From Verrucomicrobiota bacterium (GTDB lineage Bacteria; Verrucomicrobiota; Kiritimatiellia; JAAZAB01), in the NCBI GenBank assembly GCA_018898455.1, contig JAHIJO010000134.1:1-34381 (forward strand): DNA of 34,381 bases, read 5' to 3'. Under the pieces are notes generated by a model. That model was given only the letters and a program-made list of their open reading frames with translations, was not told the DNA's origin and did no database searches. Shown in pieces: positions 24,527 to 32,102 of the stretch. Numbering within the stretch: position 1 is the first letter of the stretch; the number at the start of each line of letters is the position of its first letter. The position numbers and the translations under genes were made by a program.

Positions 24527-24566
24527 TAGTCAAACATGGCCGGCAATTGCCGGATATGTTTGACTA
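24527..24566. repeat. Long palindrome between gspF and gspG
   Basis: TAGTCAAACAT (24527-24537) and ATGTTTGACTA (24556-24566) are exact inverses, enclosing the self-complementary CCGGCAATTGCCGG (24540-24553). No T-run follows. It begins 11 bp after the gspF stop. Confidence 0.82.
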
Positions 24567-24583
24567 TCCATTAAAATGGGTAG

Positions 24584-24603
24584 AGCAGGCTTTTACGCCT
24601 GCT
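24584..24603. repeat. Second hairpin before gspG
   Basis: AGCAGGC and GCCTGCT pair around TTTTAC. The hairpin lies about 30 bp before the gspG start and could affect the abundance of the pilin message relative to gspF. Confidence 0.6.
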
Positions 24604-24633
24604 ATCCGGCTATGATAAAAAAGGAGATAATCC

Positions 24634-25053
24634 ATGAGTAAGCAGAGAGAGGTTGGCAGGGTATTACGCAACACGGGAATTCGGCAATGCGGATTCACGC
24701 TGATCGAAGTGCTCCTAGTGGTGGTCATCATCGGGATTCTCGCGGCGATCGTCGTGCCGCGGCTGGGAGGGCGGACTAAAGAGGCCCAGGTGGCCGCTGC
24801 CAAGGCCAGCATCGATGGCATCAGCCTGGCGATCGACCAGTATGAAGTGGACAACGGCAGTTATCCCCCGAGCATGCAGGCGCTCATCACCAAAGGATCC
24901 GAACTGAACTGGAAAGGCCCCTACCTGAAAAAATCTACCATTCCCCTTGATCCGTGGGGCAAGGAATACCTCTACACGCCGAAGGAAAACGGCTATGACA
25001 TCAAGTCGCTCGGACCGAATGGCGTCGAGGGCGGGGATGACGTGACCAACTAG
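24634..25053 (+). CDS. gspG: Major pseudopilin GspG
   Basis: 139 residues with AAGGAG before ATG 24634. The prepilin peptidase site is QCG^FTLIEVLLVVVIIGILAAIVVP, with Glu at +5. The mature part contains the GspG pattern QYEVDNGSYPP, WKGPYLKKSTIPLDPWGKEY and GYDIKSLGPNG, including the residues that bind calcium in this family. It is the main subunit of the pseudopilus. Its TAG stop codon is also the first bases of the downstream repeat at 25051-25086. Confidence 0.95.
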   Translation: MSKQREVGRVLRNTGIRQCGFTLIEVLLVVVIIGILAAIVVPRLGGRTKEAQVAAAKASIDGISLAIDQYEVDNGSYPPSMQALITKGSELNWKGPYLKKSTIPLDPWGKEYLYTPKENGYDIKSLGPNGVEGGDDVTN

Positions 25054-25115
25054 CAGTCTGTCGGACTTGGGTCCTCCAGGCTGCTACCAATAGTTTTGCA
25101 AAGACTTGCAAAACT
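25051..25115. repeat. Two palindromic repeats between gspG and gspH
   Basis: TAGCAG (25051-25056) and CTGCTA (25081-25086) bound a unit with an inner AGTC/GACT pair; it contains the gspG stop codon. Then AGTTTTGCAA (25092-25101) and TTGCAAAACT (25106-25115) form a perfect 10-bp hairpin with a 4-base loop. Confidence 0.7.
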
Positions 25116-25182
25116 TCAATCAGGATATTGGGCAAATCCGGGCTCGGGAAAGCTATCACGAAATAACCTGTGTGTTCAATTC

Positions 25183-25695
25183 ATGAAGAGGCGTGCGTCA
25201 TATCATCTAAAAGGCCGCTCTTCCTCAGCGGCCTTTCGCCAGGCGTTCACCCTGATGGAACTGCTGCTGGTGGTGGTGATCGTCGGCATCACGGCTGGGG
25301 TGACAATGCCCTCGCTGGTGGAATCCATCCGCTGGCATCGCGTGCGAACCGCATCCCGCACGCTGGTAACCGTGGCCCGCTATTCGCGCAGCATGGCCAT
25401 TTTGAAGCAATGCGATTTAGCGCTTTCATTCAATCTGGACACCGGCCAGGTGGATATGATCGCCTCCAATACGACCTTGCCCCGGTTCACCCGCATCCTG
25501 GATGGCGTGGCCTTGGAGTATGTGGAGGTGGAAGGGGGAAACCCTGTCACGGAAGGCGCCTGTACCGTGCCCTATCGCCGCAACGGAACGTGCCGACCGT
25601 TTGCGGTTAAAGTCCGGGACAGTCACGGCAACTTTATCCTGGTCAAGGTCGATGCCTTGTCCAGTGTCAGGACTCTGGAATCCGGGAAGCAGTGA
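25183..25695 (+). CDS. gspH: Minor pseudopilin GspH
   Basis: 170 residues from ATG 25183; the longer frame begins at a TTG inside the repeat. The pilin start is RQA^FTLMELLLVVVIVGITAGVTMP, with Ala instead of Gly before the cleavage site and Glu at +5. The downstream part (RTLVTVARYSRSMAILKQCDLALSFNLDTGQVDM) is the GspH-type strand pattern with a long helix followed by beta strands. GspH sits near the pseudopilus tip. It is placed between gspG and gspI, as in the canonical order. Confidence 0.83.
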   Translation: MKRRASYHLKGRSSSAAFRQAFTLMELLLVVVIVGITAGVTMPSLVESIRWHRVRTASRTLVTVARYSRSMAILKQCDLALSFNLDTGQVDMIASNTTLPRFTRILDGVALEYVEVEGGNPVTEGACTVPYRRNGTCRPFAVKVRDSHGNFILVKVDALSSVRTLESGKQ

Positions 25696-25745
25696 ATTTA
25701 TGCATGGAAATTTTCCGCCTCCGGTGGACAAAACCAGGGAGGGCG

Positions 25746-25892
25746 GGCATGATGCCCGTCGTGGCCGGCGCCACGTCGCCGTCTTTGGCGACCTAATTTA
25801 ATGTATAGGAATTTTCAATCATGCGGTTCTACCGAACCGCCACTACACCCGTATCTGTTGTAGAGGCCGTTCGATAGAACGGCAAAGTTGCC
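25746..25892. repeat. String of small hairpins between gspH and gspI
   Basis: Successive perfect stems are CGGGCAT/ATGCCCG (25746-25760), GTGGC/GCCAC (25763-25776), GTCGCC/GGCGAC (25777-25794), GCGGTTC/GAACCGC (25823-25840), GCCGTTC/GAACGGC (25866-25883) and GGCAA/TTGCC (25881-25892). They fill most of the 210-bp gap. The dense array suggests repeated insertion of palindromic units. Confidence 0.75.
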
Positions 25893-25905
25893 GAAGGCCT
25901 AATTA

Positions 25906-26325
25906 ATGCCGGGGAATAAACAACCACGTATTGTCCGGGCCGGGCCGCGCTTGTCCGGCTCCGGCTTCACTCTTGTCGAGGCCGTTCTGGCGCTGGCCAT
26001 CCTGAGTATCGGGGTCTTTGTGCTGATTGAATGCACGGCAAAGTGCCTGGCCGTCATCCGCATGTCACGCCAGTACCAGACTGCCCGCATGATCCTGGAC
26101 CAGGGCGAGCTGGAATATCCGCTGATCTGGACCAATGAAGTGGATAAAAACACAGTGGCGCCCGTGACTTATCCCAACGGCTACACGTTCTCCCGGGAAC
26201 TCGCGCTGGTGGATGGCGAGGAGTGTTTGTACGTGGTGAAAACGCGTGTGGCATGGTCGGCAATCGGCCAGGCGTCTTTCGAGGAAGTCGCCAGTTATCT
26301 GTACAGCCCGAAAAAAGACCTATAA
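25906..26325 (+). CDS. gspI: Minor pseudopilin GspI
   Basis: 139 residues. The leader ends SGSG^FTLVEAVLALAILSIGVFVL, the typical GspI helix with Glu at +5. The remainder (YQTARMILDQGELEYPLIWTN and the C-terminal strand region ECLYVVKTRVAWSA) fits the short GspI fold. GspI starts the tip complex with GspJ and GspK. It lies 9 bp before the gspJ frame, so the two are probably co-translated. Confidence 0.85.
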   Translation: MPGNKQPRIVRAGPRLSGSGFTLVEAVLALAILSIGVFVLIECTAKCLAVIRMSRQYQTARMILDQGELEYPLIWTNEVDKNTVAPVTYPNGYTFSRELALVDGEECLYVVKTRVAWSAIGQASFEEVASYLYSPKKDL

Positions 26326-26334
26326 TCAGACCGG

Positions 26335-27264
26335 ATGAATAATAAGTTAAAGAAAGTTCTTGGCTTGCCACGCGTCACGCGTGGTTCTTCGTTCTTCGTT
26401 GGGGCGGAAACGAGGAACGAGGCACGACGAACGATGAACGCACGGCGTGATGCAGGCCGCGCGTTCACCCTCCTTCGCCAAAAAGCCCCGTGGTTTGCCA
26501 CGAGGAGTATCTTCCGTCGCCAAAGTGGCTATAGAAAACAGGATGGCATCTTTGGCTTCGGAGGGTTTCGCAAAGATAGCGTGGGGGGCTTCACGCTGAT
26601 TGAAGTGCTGGTCGCCGTGTCCCTGCTGGCGGCCGCCATGGCTATTACGTTCAGCACGTATTTCAGCGTCTCCAAAGCCTGGCAACGGGGCGTGATCCTG
26701 GCCGATAATTTAAATCACGGCGATTATGTCATGGAACAGCTTGTCAACGGTCTGCGCTGTTCTTTTTTCCCGCCGCCGCAAACCGGCACGACGGTCCGGA
26801 GCACGGATTACGGTTTTTTCCTGGAGAAAAGCGGCAGCGGCACGGAGGCGCGTGACAGCATCAGCTGGGTCAAGACCGGCGCCGCGCTCCTGGGACCGGA
26901 TAACGCGCTCTATCGCGGCCTGCACCGGGTGCGACTTTCGATCGAGGAGGATCCGGACGGCTTGGCGGCAGTCGCGGTCCGCGCCTGGCGTCCTTATGCG
27001 AATCCGGATTCTTTTGATCCCGCCCTGGTGGACCCTTTTTATGTTTCCGGGAAAGTGCAAGGCCTGAGTTGCCGCGTTGCCACCAATCGGACGGATGACG
27101 GTTGGGAATGGCAGGACAATTGGGAAGACGAGGCGACCAACCATTTGCCGCTGGCGGTGGAAATCATCCTGTATCTGGATCCGACCGACCGGGGCGACCC
27201 GCCGCTGGAAATGAAACGGATGGTGGAAATTCCCCTGGCGCCGCTCTCATGGAGCAAAAAATGA
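26335..27264 (+). CDS. gspJ: Minor pseudopilin GspJ with a disrupted, oversized leader
   Basis: The pilin helix VGG^FTLIEVLVAVSLLAAAMAI starts only at residue 86 if ATG 26335 is used, or 52 residues after ATG 26434. Both leaders are far longer than usual. An earlier partial pilin start, MNARRDAGRA^FTLL, begins at 26434. The two FTL sites are 126 bp apart, exactly 42 codons, with a palindrome-rich insert between. The mature part, with EQLVNGLRCSFFPPP and the C-terminal strand region, is GspJ-like. A GTG at 26581 would give a three-residue leader. Whether the product is processed is open; the normal tip complex needs it. The gene overlaps gspK by ATGA. Confidence 0.78.
   Translation: MNNKLKKVLGLPRVTRGSSFFVGAETRNEARRTMNARRDAGRAFTLLRQKAPWFATRSIFRRQSGYRKQDGIFGFGGFRKDSVGGFTLIEVLVAVSLLAAAMAITFSTYFSVSKAWQRGVILADNLNHGDYVMEQLVNGLRCSFFPPPQTGTTVRSTDYGFFLEKSGSGTEARDSISWVKTGAALLGPDNALYRGLHRVRLSIEEDPDGLAAVAVRAWRPYANPDSFDPALVDPFYVSGKVQGLSCRVATNRTDDGWEWQDNWEDEATNHLPLAVEIILYLDPTDRGDPPLEMKRMVEIPLAPLSWSKK
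26368..26419. repeat. Palindromes in the 5' region of gspJ
   Basis: CCACGCGT (26368-26375) and ACGCGTGG (26377-26384) are exact inverses around one base. CGTTCTTCGTT (26390-26400) pairs with AACGAGGAACG (26409-26419) with one mismatch. They lie upstream of the probable original start at 26434. Confidence 0.65.
26468..26565. mobile_element. Small insertion with imperfect terminal inverted repeats inside gspJ
   Basis: The segment begins CCCTCCTTCGCCAAAAAGCC and ends with GGCATCTTTGGCTTCGGAGG plus G; the ends are imperfect inverted repeats of about 20 bp. It has inner hairpins CGTGG/CCACG (26489-26502) and GCCA/TGGC (26519-26529). TTCACCCT (26464) and TTCACGCT (26590) on either side could be a mutated target duplication or just conserved pilin codons. 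It has no coding capacity of its own, so it would need help in trans, for example from a RAYT. Confidence 0.5.
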
Positions 27265-28382
27265 AATGTTGCCTTGCCATGATTTGCCGGGCGGCAAAAA
27301 ACACATGCCGGGGTACGGCCACCCGGTATGAAAACCCGGTCTCTTCCGGATCGGCCCTGATTGTCGTATTGTGGGTGCTGGGCCTGCTCTCGATGTTTGT
27401 CGTGGCCTTTGCCTTTGACATGCACATCGAGGCCAGAGTCACGTCCACCTGGCGCAAAAAGCTCAAGGCGGAATATCTGGCCAAGGCGGGGGTGGAACTG
27501 GCGCGCATGGCCCTGTTTGAGACGACCGATTCGGAAATCAACAACGTCGATTCCGCCAACTACCTGGCCAAAGGCTCGGATGAACAACTGCGCTACGCCG
27601 CCGTGGCGCTGGCGCACGGCGCCGGCGCCGAGTTGTCACGGGAATTTGGCGCCGGAACCGTGTTGGTCTCCATCCAGCCCGAAAACGCGCGAATGAGCAT
27701 CAACGCCATGATTCATACTGCGGATCGTGAGCTGACCTACTCCTGCTGGGAATCGATTTTTGAAAACGCCGGCGTTCCCAGCGAACAATGGGATACTCTC
27801 GTGGATTGCCTTCTGGATTGGGTGGACCAGAATGAGTCGACCCACTTGAACGGCGTGGAATCCCAGTACTATGAAAGCCTGGACCCGCCCTACAAGGCTA
27901 AGAACCGCCCCCTGGAAACGGTGGATGAACTCATCATGATCAAGGGATTCAATGAGTTGATCCCCGACAGCAATCGCACCGTCTTTGACGCGGTGGCCGA
28001 TTATCTCACCATATATTCGGAAGATCAGAAAGTCAATATCAATGCCGTGGCGCGCGATGTCCTAATGGCAGTGCTGATTATTGATGCCCAGATGGCGGAC
28101 CAGATTATCGCGGAACGGGTTGGAACGGACGGCAGGGAAGGCACGGAGGACGACAAACCCTTCAAGGATCTGAATGACCTGCTTTCGCGGATCCCGGTGT
28201 TGAGTCCGGCGGTGGCGGAACGCATCAGCTTTGGAGCCACGGGACGGTTTACCATCCAGGCCCGGGGAAAGGTCGGGGACGTGGAACGGGTGATTACCTG
28301 CGTGGTCAAGCAAGGCAACAAGCAGATATCCATCCTGAACTGGTTTGAAGGCCCACCGGAAGATCGTCCGATAACCCGTTGA
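27261..28382 (+). CDS. gspK: Minor pseudopilin GspK
   Basis: I chose ATG 27261 (373 residues): GGAG lies 6 bases upstream and the ATG overlaps the gspJ stop. The leader ends SSG^SALIVVLWVLGLLSMFVVAF and lacks Glu at +5, as GspK normally does. The large soluble domain follows with SINAMIHTADRELTY, DTLVDCLLDWVDQNES, ETVDELIMIKGF and KVNINAVARDVLMAV, the GspK alpha-helical and SAM-like parts. GspK caps the pseudopilus tip, and its bulk controls fibre length. The C-terminus is near-typical. Confidence 0.9.
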   Translation: MKCCLAMICRAAKNTCRGTATRYENPVSSGSALIVVLWVLGLLSMFVVAFAFDMHIEARVTSTWRKKLKAEYLAKAGVELARMALFETTDSEINNVDSANYLAKGSDEQLRYAAVALAHGAGAELSREFGAGTVLVSIQPENARMSINAMIHTADRELTYSCWESIFENAGVPSEQWDTLVDCLLDWVDQNESTHLNGVESQYYESLDPPYKAKNRPLETVDELIMIKGFNELIPDSNRTVFDAVADYLTIYSEDQKVNINAVARDVLMAVLIIDAQMADQIIAERVGTDGREGTEDDKPFKDLNDLLSRIPVLSPAVAERISFGATGRFTIQARGKVGDVERVITCVVKQGNKQISILNWFEGPPEDRPITR

Positions 28383-28455
28383 CAACCCTTGGCAGATAAG
28401 CCAACATTGGCAGGCTGAAGGGCATACCATTTCACCATGTCAGGAACGTAAGCCG

Positions 28456-30000
28456 ATGAAACCATTCTTGTCCAGCCTTCGCCTTCTGTGGAACCGTTTT
28501 AGCGGTCAACTTCGGGATTTGAGCCGGCAGGGGGGCGTTTTATGGGCGGCGCTCATGAAAGACATGTTCCAGGGCCGGATCAATCGGGAACCCGTCACCG
28601 GCCTGCGCCTGCGGCAAAACGTCCTGGAATGGACGACCGTACACGAAGGTAAAAACGGTATTGAAACGCTGGCCACCCGGCAGATGATCCTGGAGGCGGA
28701 CGATGCCGTTCTGTCCGATCCCGAAAAGCTGGCTGCGGAAATTCGGCGTCAATGTCCGGATTTATGCGGCCCCGTCTCGCTGGGACTTTCCTCCGAACAT
28801 ATCCTCTTGCGCGTCGTCGATCTGCCCTCGACCGATCGGGATGAAATGGCGGGCATGATCAAGCTTCAGTTGGATAAATTTTCGCCCTTTCCCGAGGATC
28901 GGATGGCGGTTTCCCACGAAGTGCTGCAAACGACCGCCAGCGGCTGCCGGGTGTTGATTGTGGCGGTTCAGAAGGAGGCCATCGATTTTTCAAAGGTCGT
29001 GTGCCAGAAAGCCGGTCTGGAACTGCGCCGCATTGATGCCGACGTGCTGGGCTGGTGGCGGGTGCTGGCCGATCAGGGCGCGATCCCGGCCGGCGCCGCC
29101 CGGCGGATTCTGCTTCTGCTGGAGGAAGCCGGCGGCATTCTAATTGCCGTTCAGCAGGGAGTGCCCGTGGCAATGAAAGCCGTCGGATCAAGTCACGGGT
29201 TGTCGCCCGAGGAATATGCCGCTGAAATCTCCCATGAATTAGACGCCTTCACCCTGGCGCTGGACTTGGAACAGGGCGTGGTCCCGGTGAATGGCCTGGA
29301 CTTCTGGTATCGGGATCTGGCGCCTGAATCGCTTGCGGAACGACTGCGGGGTGAGATGGGCCAGGAGGTTCAGGTCCACAACCTGGACGATCTGCCTTCT
29401 CTTAGCGCCGGAGTGGCCCGGCGGATGCTGAATCCGCCGTTTGAGGCTTTGCTCGCGCGGAACCGGGAAGCGCCATCCGTGGTGGACCTGGTTCCCGCGG
29501 CTTGGCGCATAGCCGAAGACTCCTTGCGGGTGAAGCGTCGCCTGGTGGCCGCTTCGATTTTGGTCGTGGGACTTTGGCTGATCGTGGGCGTGGGATTCCT
29601 GGGGGGCTATTCCTGGGAACGGCATCGCTTGACCACGCTGGAACAGCGTATGACGGCGCTCCAGAAACCAGCCGATAACGTGAGAACGATGCAGCGGCGG
29701 GCCCGCGCGTTTGAGCAATATCTGAATCGCAAACGGTCTTCCCTGGAATGCCTGCGCGAGGTAAGCCAATTGCTCCCGGCCGACGTGAGCATTACGGCGT
29801 TTCAGTTCAAAAAAGGGAAAAGCGTCATTTTGCGCGGCGAAGCGCTGACCGTAAACCCGATTTATGATTTCAAGCAGGCGCTGGATAAGTCGTCTCTGTT
29901 CCATAAGATCGACATGGGCAGTACCCAGCCCGGCAAGCGCAAGGGAGCCACCATCCAGACCTTTCAGATGACGCTCCACCTCCCGGAGGAACAGCCATGA
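28456..30000 (+). CDS. gspL: GspL-type protein (PilM-like cytoplasmic part fused to PilN-like membrane part)
   Basis: 514 residues. The N-terminal 360 or so form an actin-like fold of the PilM/GspL type (LRLRQNVLEWTTV, VSLGLSSEHILLRVVDLPS, MIKLQLDKFSPFPED, VLIVAVQKEAI). One membrane segment at about 372-390 (VAASILVVGLWLIVGVGFLGG) is followed by a coiled coil and a ferredoxin-like periplasmic domain (DVSITAFQFKKGKSVILRGEA). It connects GspE to the periplasmic part. About 70 bp separate it from gspK. It overlaps the next gene by ATGA. Confidence 0.88.
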   Translation: MKPFLSSLRLLWNRFSGQLRDLSRQGGVLWAALMKDMFQGRINREPVTGLRLRQNVLEWTTVHEGKNGIETLATRQMILEADDAVLSDPEKLAAEIRRQCPDLCGPVSLGLSSEHILLRVVDLPSTDRDEMAGMIKLQLDKFSPFPEDRMAVSHEVLQTTASGCRVLIVAVQKEAIDFSKVVCQKAGLELRRIDADVLGWWRVLADQGAIPAGAARRILLLLEEAGGILIAVQQGVPVAMKAVGSSHGLSPEEYAAEISHELDAFTLALDLEQGVVPVNGLDFWYRDLAPESLAERLRGEMGQEVQVHNLDDLPSLSAGVARRMLNPPFEALLARNREAPSVVDLVPAAWRIAEDSLRVKRRLVAASILVVGLWLIVGVGFLGGYSWERHRLTTLEQRMTALQKPADNVRTMQRRARAFEQYLNRKRSSLECLREVSQLLPADVSITAFQFKKGKSVILRGEALTVNPIYDFKQALDKSSLFHKIDMGSTQPGKRKGATIQTFQMTLHLPEEQP

Positions 30001-30572
30001 GCTTTACCAGCCGGGAATCCGTATTAAGCTGGATCGTAGGCATCCTGATCTTGTTAAGCCTTTCCTACTGGTTCGGCGCGCCGAAAGCCAGGATTTGGAA
30101 GGAAACCGTGGAAAACCAGAAACAGCTGGCGGACCGCATCGCATTGGCGGAGCGTCTGATTCAACAGCAGGGCGAATGGACCCTTCGCCTGGATGCGCTG
30201 AAAACCAAACTCTCGAAATACGACGCCGGAAAAGACGTCACCGCCGATTACCTGAAAATCCTGGAGAGGGTTGCGAAAGACACCAGCGTGAACCTGGTTC
30301 AGCGCCGGCCTCAGAAGGAGAAACAGCACGGCGACCTGTATGAGCTGGCCATTGACTGCACCTGGGAGGGAAATCTGGAAGGACTGGTCCGTTTTCTGTA
30401 TGCTCTGGAGCAGGAGAATGTCACCATGGACGTGGAGGATATAACGGTCTCGCTGGTTTCCGGCGGCAAGGGCCAGATGAAGGGTAATTTCACGCTGATG
30501 TGCATTTACTCCCGCAGTGGCGAGCCGGCGCCCGAGGAGAAAGCCGCCATTCCCAAACGCGGAAAATCGTAA
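29997..30572 (+). CDS. gspM: GspM/PilO-like inner membrane protein
   Basis: 191 residues with a single N-terminal membrane segment (VLSWIVGILILLSLSYWFG), a coiled coil (about 35-75) and a small ferredoxin-like domain (LYELAIDCTWEGNLEGLVRFLYALEQ). This is the GspM/PilO architecture. It pairs with GspL in the inner membrane platform. The ATG overlaps the gspL stop, showing translational coupling. The C-terminal KKA/G-rich tail is unremarkable. GspC and GspD do not follow. Confidence 0.82.
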   Translation: MSFTSRESVLSWIVGILILLSLSYWFGAPKARIWKETVENQKQLADRIALAERLIQQQGEWTLRLDALKTKLSKYDAGKDVTADYLKILERVAKDTSVNLVQRRPQKEKQHGDLYELAIDCTWEGNLEGLVRFLYALEQENVTMDVEDITVSLVSGGKGQMKGNFTLMCIYSRSGEPAPEEKAAIPKRGKS

Positions 30573-30589
30573 GGGCTTGCAATAATTAT

Positions 30590-30743
30590 CATTATGACCG
30601 CCTGCCAGCCATGGAAAACAGCTGAAGCCGGGACAACGAACAGCAGCCTTCGCGGAGATTTGGGGCGTTTGTTGTCCCGCCTTTGCTACTCTGCGAAGTA
30701 GCGCTTCGCTACGTAGCACGAGCAGGCGGTCTTGGTCATAATG
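30590..30743. repeat. Nested palindromic element after gspM
   Basis: The outer ends CATTATGACC (30590) and GGTCATAATG (30734) and the adjoining GCCTGC/GCAGGC are exact inverses. Inside, CGGGACAAC (30629) pairs with GTTGTCCCG (30671), and a GCGAAG/CTTCGC hairpin lies at about 30692-30708. The element spans 154 bp and carries no ORF. It resembles a non-autonomous palindromic element and may also end the gsp transcript. Confidence 0.78.
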
Positions 30744-30942
30744 AGAATGGCTGAAAGGCTTGAACGAAGCATTGCACTTTGCCGGGGGTTATGAAATAAT
30801 GCAGTTTCTTGGATAGGCAAAGGTTGCCAAAGGCAAAAAGCAGGAAGAAACAATAAACCAATGTGACTATAAGGCTGTACGTAACACTCACATCTTGAAC
30901 TTAATGTGTGTTATCCGCGTATCTTGAGTTATTGGTGAAACC
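30744..30942. other. Remaining gap before the TPR-like gene
   Basis: Together with the preceding element this fills the 370 bp after gspM. It holds no gene. A TTGCAC and an AATAAT about 17 bp apart near 30770-30795 could be a weak promoter, but support is slight. Nothing else is evident. Confidence 0.3.
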
Positions 30943-32100
30943 ATGGGGTCAATGTCTTTTTGGATAATAGCGATATTTCTGATGGCGGCCATGCCGGTCG
31001 GCTCGGCATCCGATGGTCCGCCGGTGACGAAGTCTGTGAATCTTCCAACCAACCTGCCCGCTCGGTCAACGATCCGGCCGGAGGACCTGTTATGGAGTTC
31101 GGCGCAGGACTGTCTCAAGAAAGCGCAATACAAGGAAGCACTTCCAAAATTTACCGAGTTTGCTCGTCAATACCGGAACGACGCGCTGTTTGCGGAAGCG
31201 CTGTTTTACCAGGGACTGTGCGATGTCCGGCTGGGGCAGGAGGTTCAGGCGCTAAGCCTGTGGGACCAGGTATTGAAACAAGAGATGCAGAAGAAGCCCA
31301 AGTCCCGGGCTTGGCTGTTGACCATGGAGCAGATGACGATCTGGTACGGCCAGAAAGGCAAGGAAGAGGATCGGAAGAAAGCGTTGAAACAATTGCTCGC
31401 CGAATGCCCGGACGACCCGATCACGGTGCGACTGCACGTCCAGGCGGCGGAAGCCCGGCTGAAGGCGTCGGATTATGCCGGGGCGCTGGGATTTTACCGG
31501 GCGGTGGAGGGGAAGCTGACGGACACTGATCGGAAAAACATGGACCTGGCGGCGGTGATGGCGACGAAGGGAGCCAAGAATCCTCGGGAGTTGCTGACGG
31601 CGGCCAACGAAAGCTTTGAGAAGAATAACGTGGACCAGGCGATCAAACTGTATCAGACGTTCTTGAAACAGAATCCCGATTCGCCGTTGGCGGCGGAAGC
31701 CAGGACGGAATTGGGATGGAGTTTATACGTTCAAGGCAAGTGGCAGGAGTCGGAGGCGCTGTGGCAGGATGTTATCCGAAAAGGCTCGCCGAAGGATGAA
31801 TGGGTGGGGCAAAGCCGCTGGCACATGATCCAACTGCTGATGGGTCCGGCGGGGAAACCAGACAAGGCGATCGAGTTGTGCGAGACACAGGCCAAGGCGT
31901 TTCCGAACGATCCGCGCGGCGAGCGGGCGTTATTCATACGGGCTTGGCTGTATTGGACGCAGAAGCAATGGGTGAAAGCGCGGGGGGCGTTTAATGACCT
32001 ATTGGCGGCTTACCCGGCCAATGCCGTCGATCCACCGGTGCAGGGATATATCCGGGATTGCGAGCAGGGTATTCGGGACGTCAGCGGGGGAGGAAAATAG
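30943..32100 (+). CDS. Secreted TPR-like repeat protein
   Basis: 385 residues. A signal peptide (FWIIAIFLMAAMPVGSAS) predicts export. From about residue 53 helical repeats of TPR type follow: AQDCLKKAQYKEALPKFTEFARQY, FAEALFYQGLCDVRLGQ, a SYL-like pair around AANESFEKNNVDQAIKLYQTFLKQNPDSPLA, and RGERALFIRAWLYWTQKQWVKA. It resembles periplasmic scaffolds such as YbgF or BamD-like proteins, but I cannot name an orthologue. ATG 30952 is an alternative start. It leads a cluster with the zinc-ribbon protein (2 bp away) and the exported protein, perhaps one envelope complex. Confidence 0.78.
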   Translation: MGSMSFWIIAIFLMAAMPVGSASDGPPVTKSVNLPTNLPARSTIRPEDLLWSSAQDCLKKAQYKEALPKFTEFARQYRNDALFAEALFYQGLCDVRLGQEVQALSLWDQVLKQEMQKKPKSRAWLLTMEQMTIWYGQKGKEEDRKKALKQLLAECPDDPITVRLHVQAAEARLKASDYAGALGFYRAVEGKLTDTDRKNMDLAAVMATKGAKNPRELLTAANESFEKNNVDQAIKLYQTFLKQNPDSPLAAEARTELGWSLYVQGKWQESEALWQDVIRKGSPKDEWVGQSRWHMIQLLMGPAGKPDKAIELCETQAKAFPNDPRGERALFIRAWLYWTQKQWVKARGAFNDLLAAYPANAVDPPVQGYIRDCEQGIRDVSGGGK

Positions 32101-32102
32101 CC

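Noticed and set aside
25741-25905. CRISPR-like array between gspH and gspI
   Set aside because: The hairpins differ in sequence and spacing; there are no constant direct repeats with spacers.
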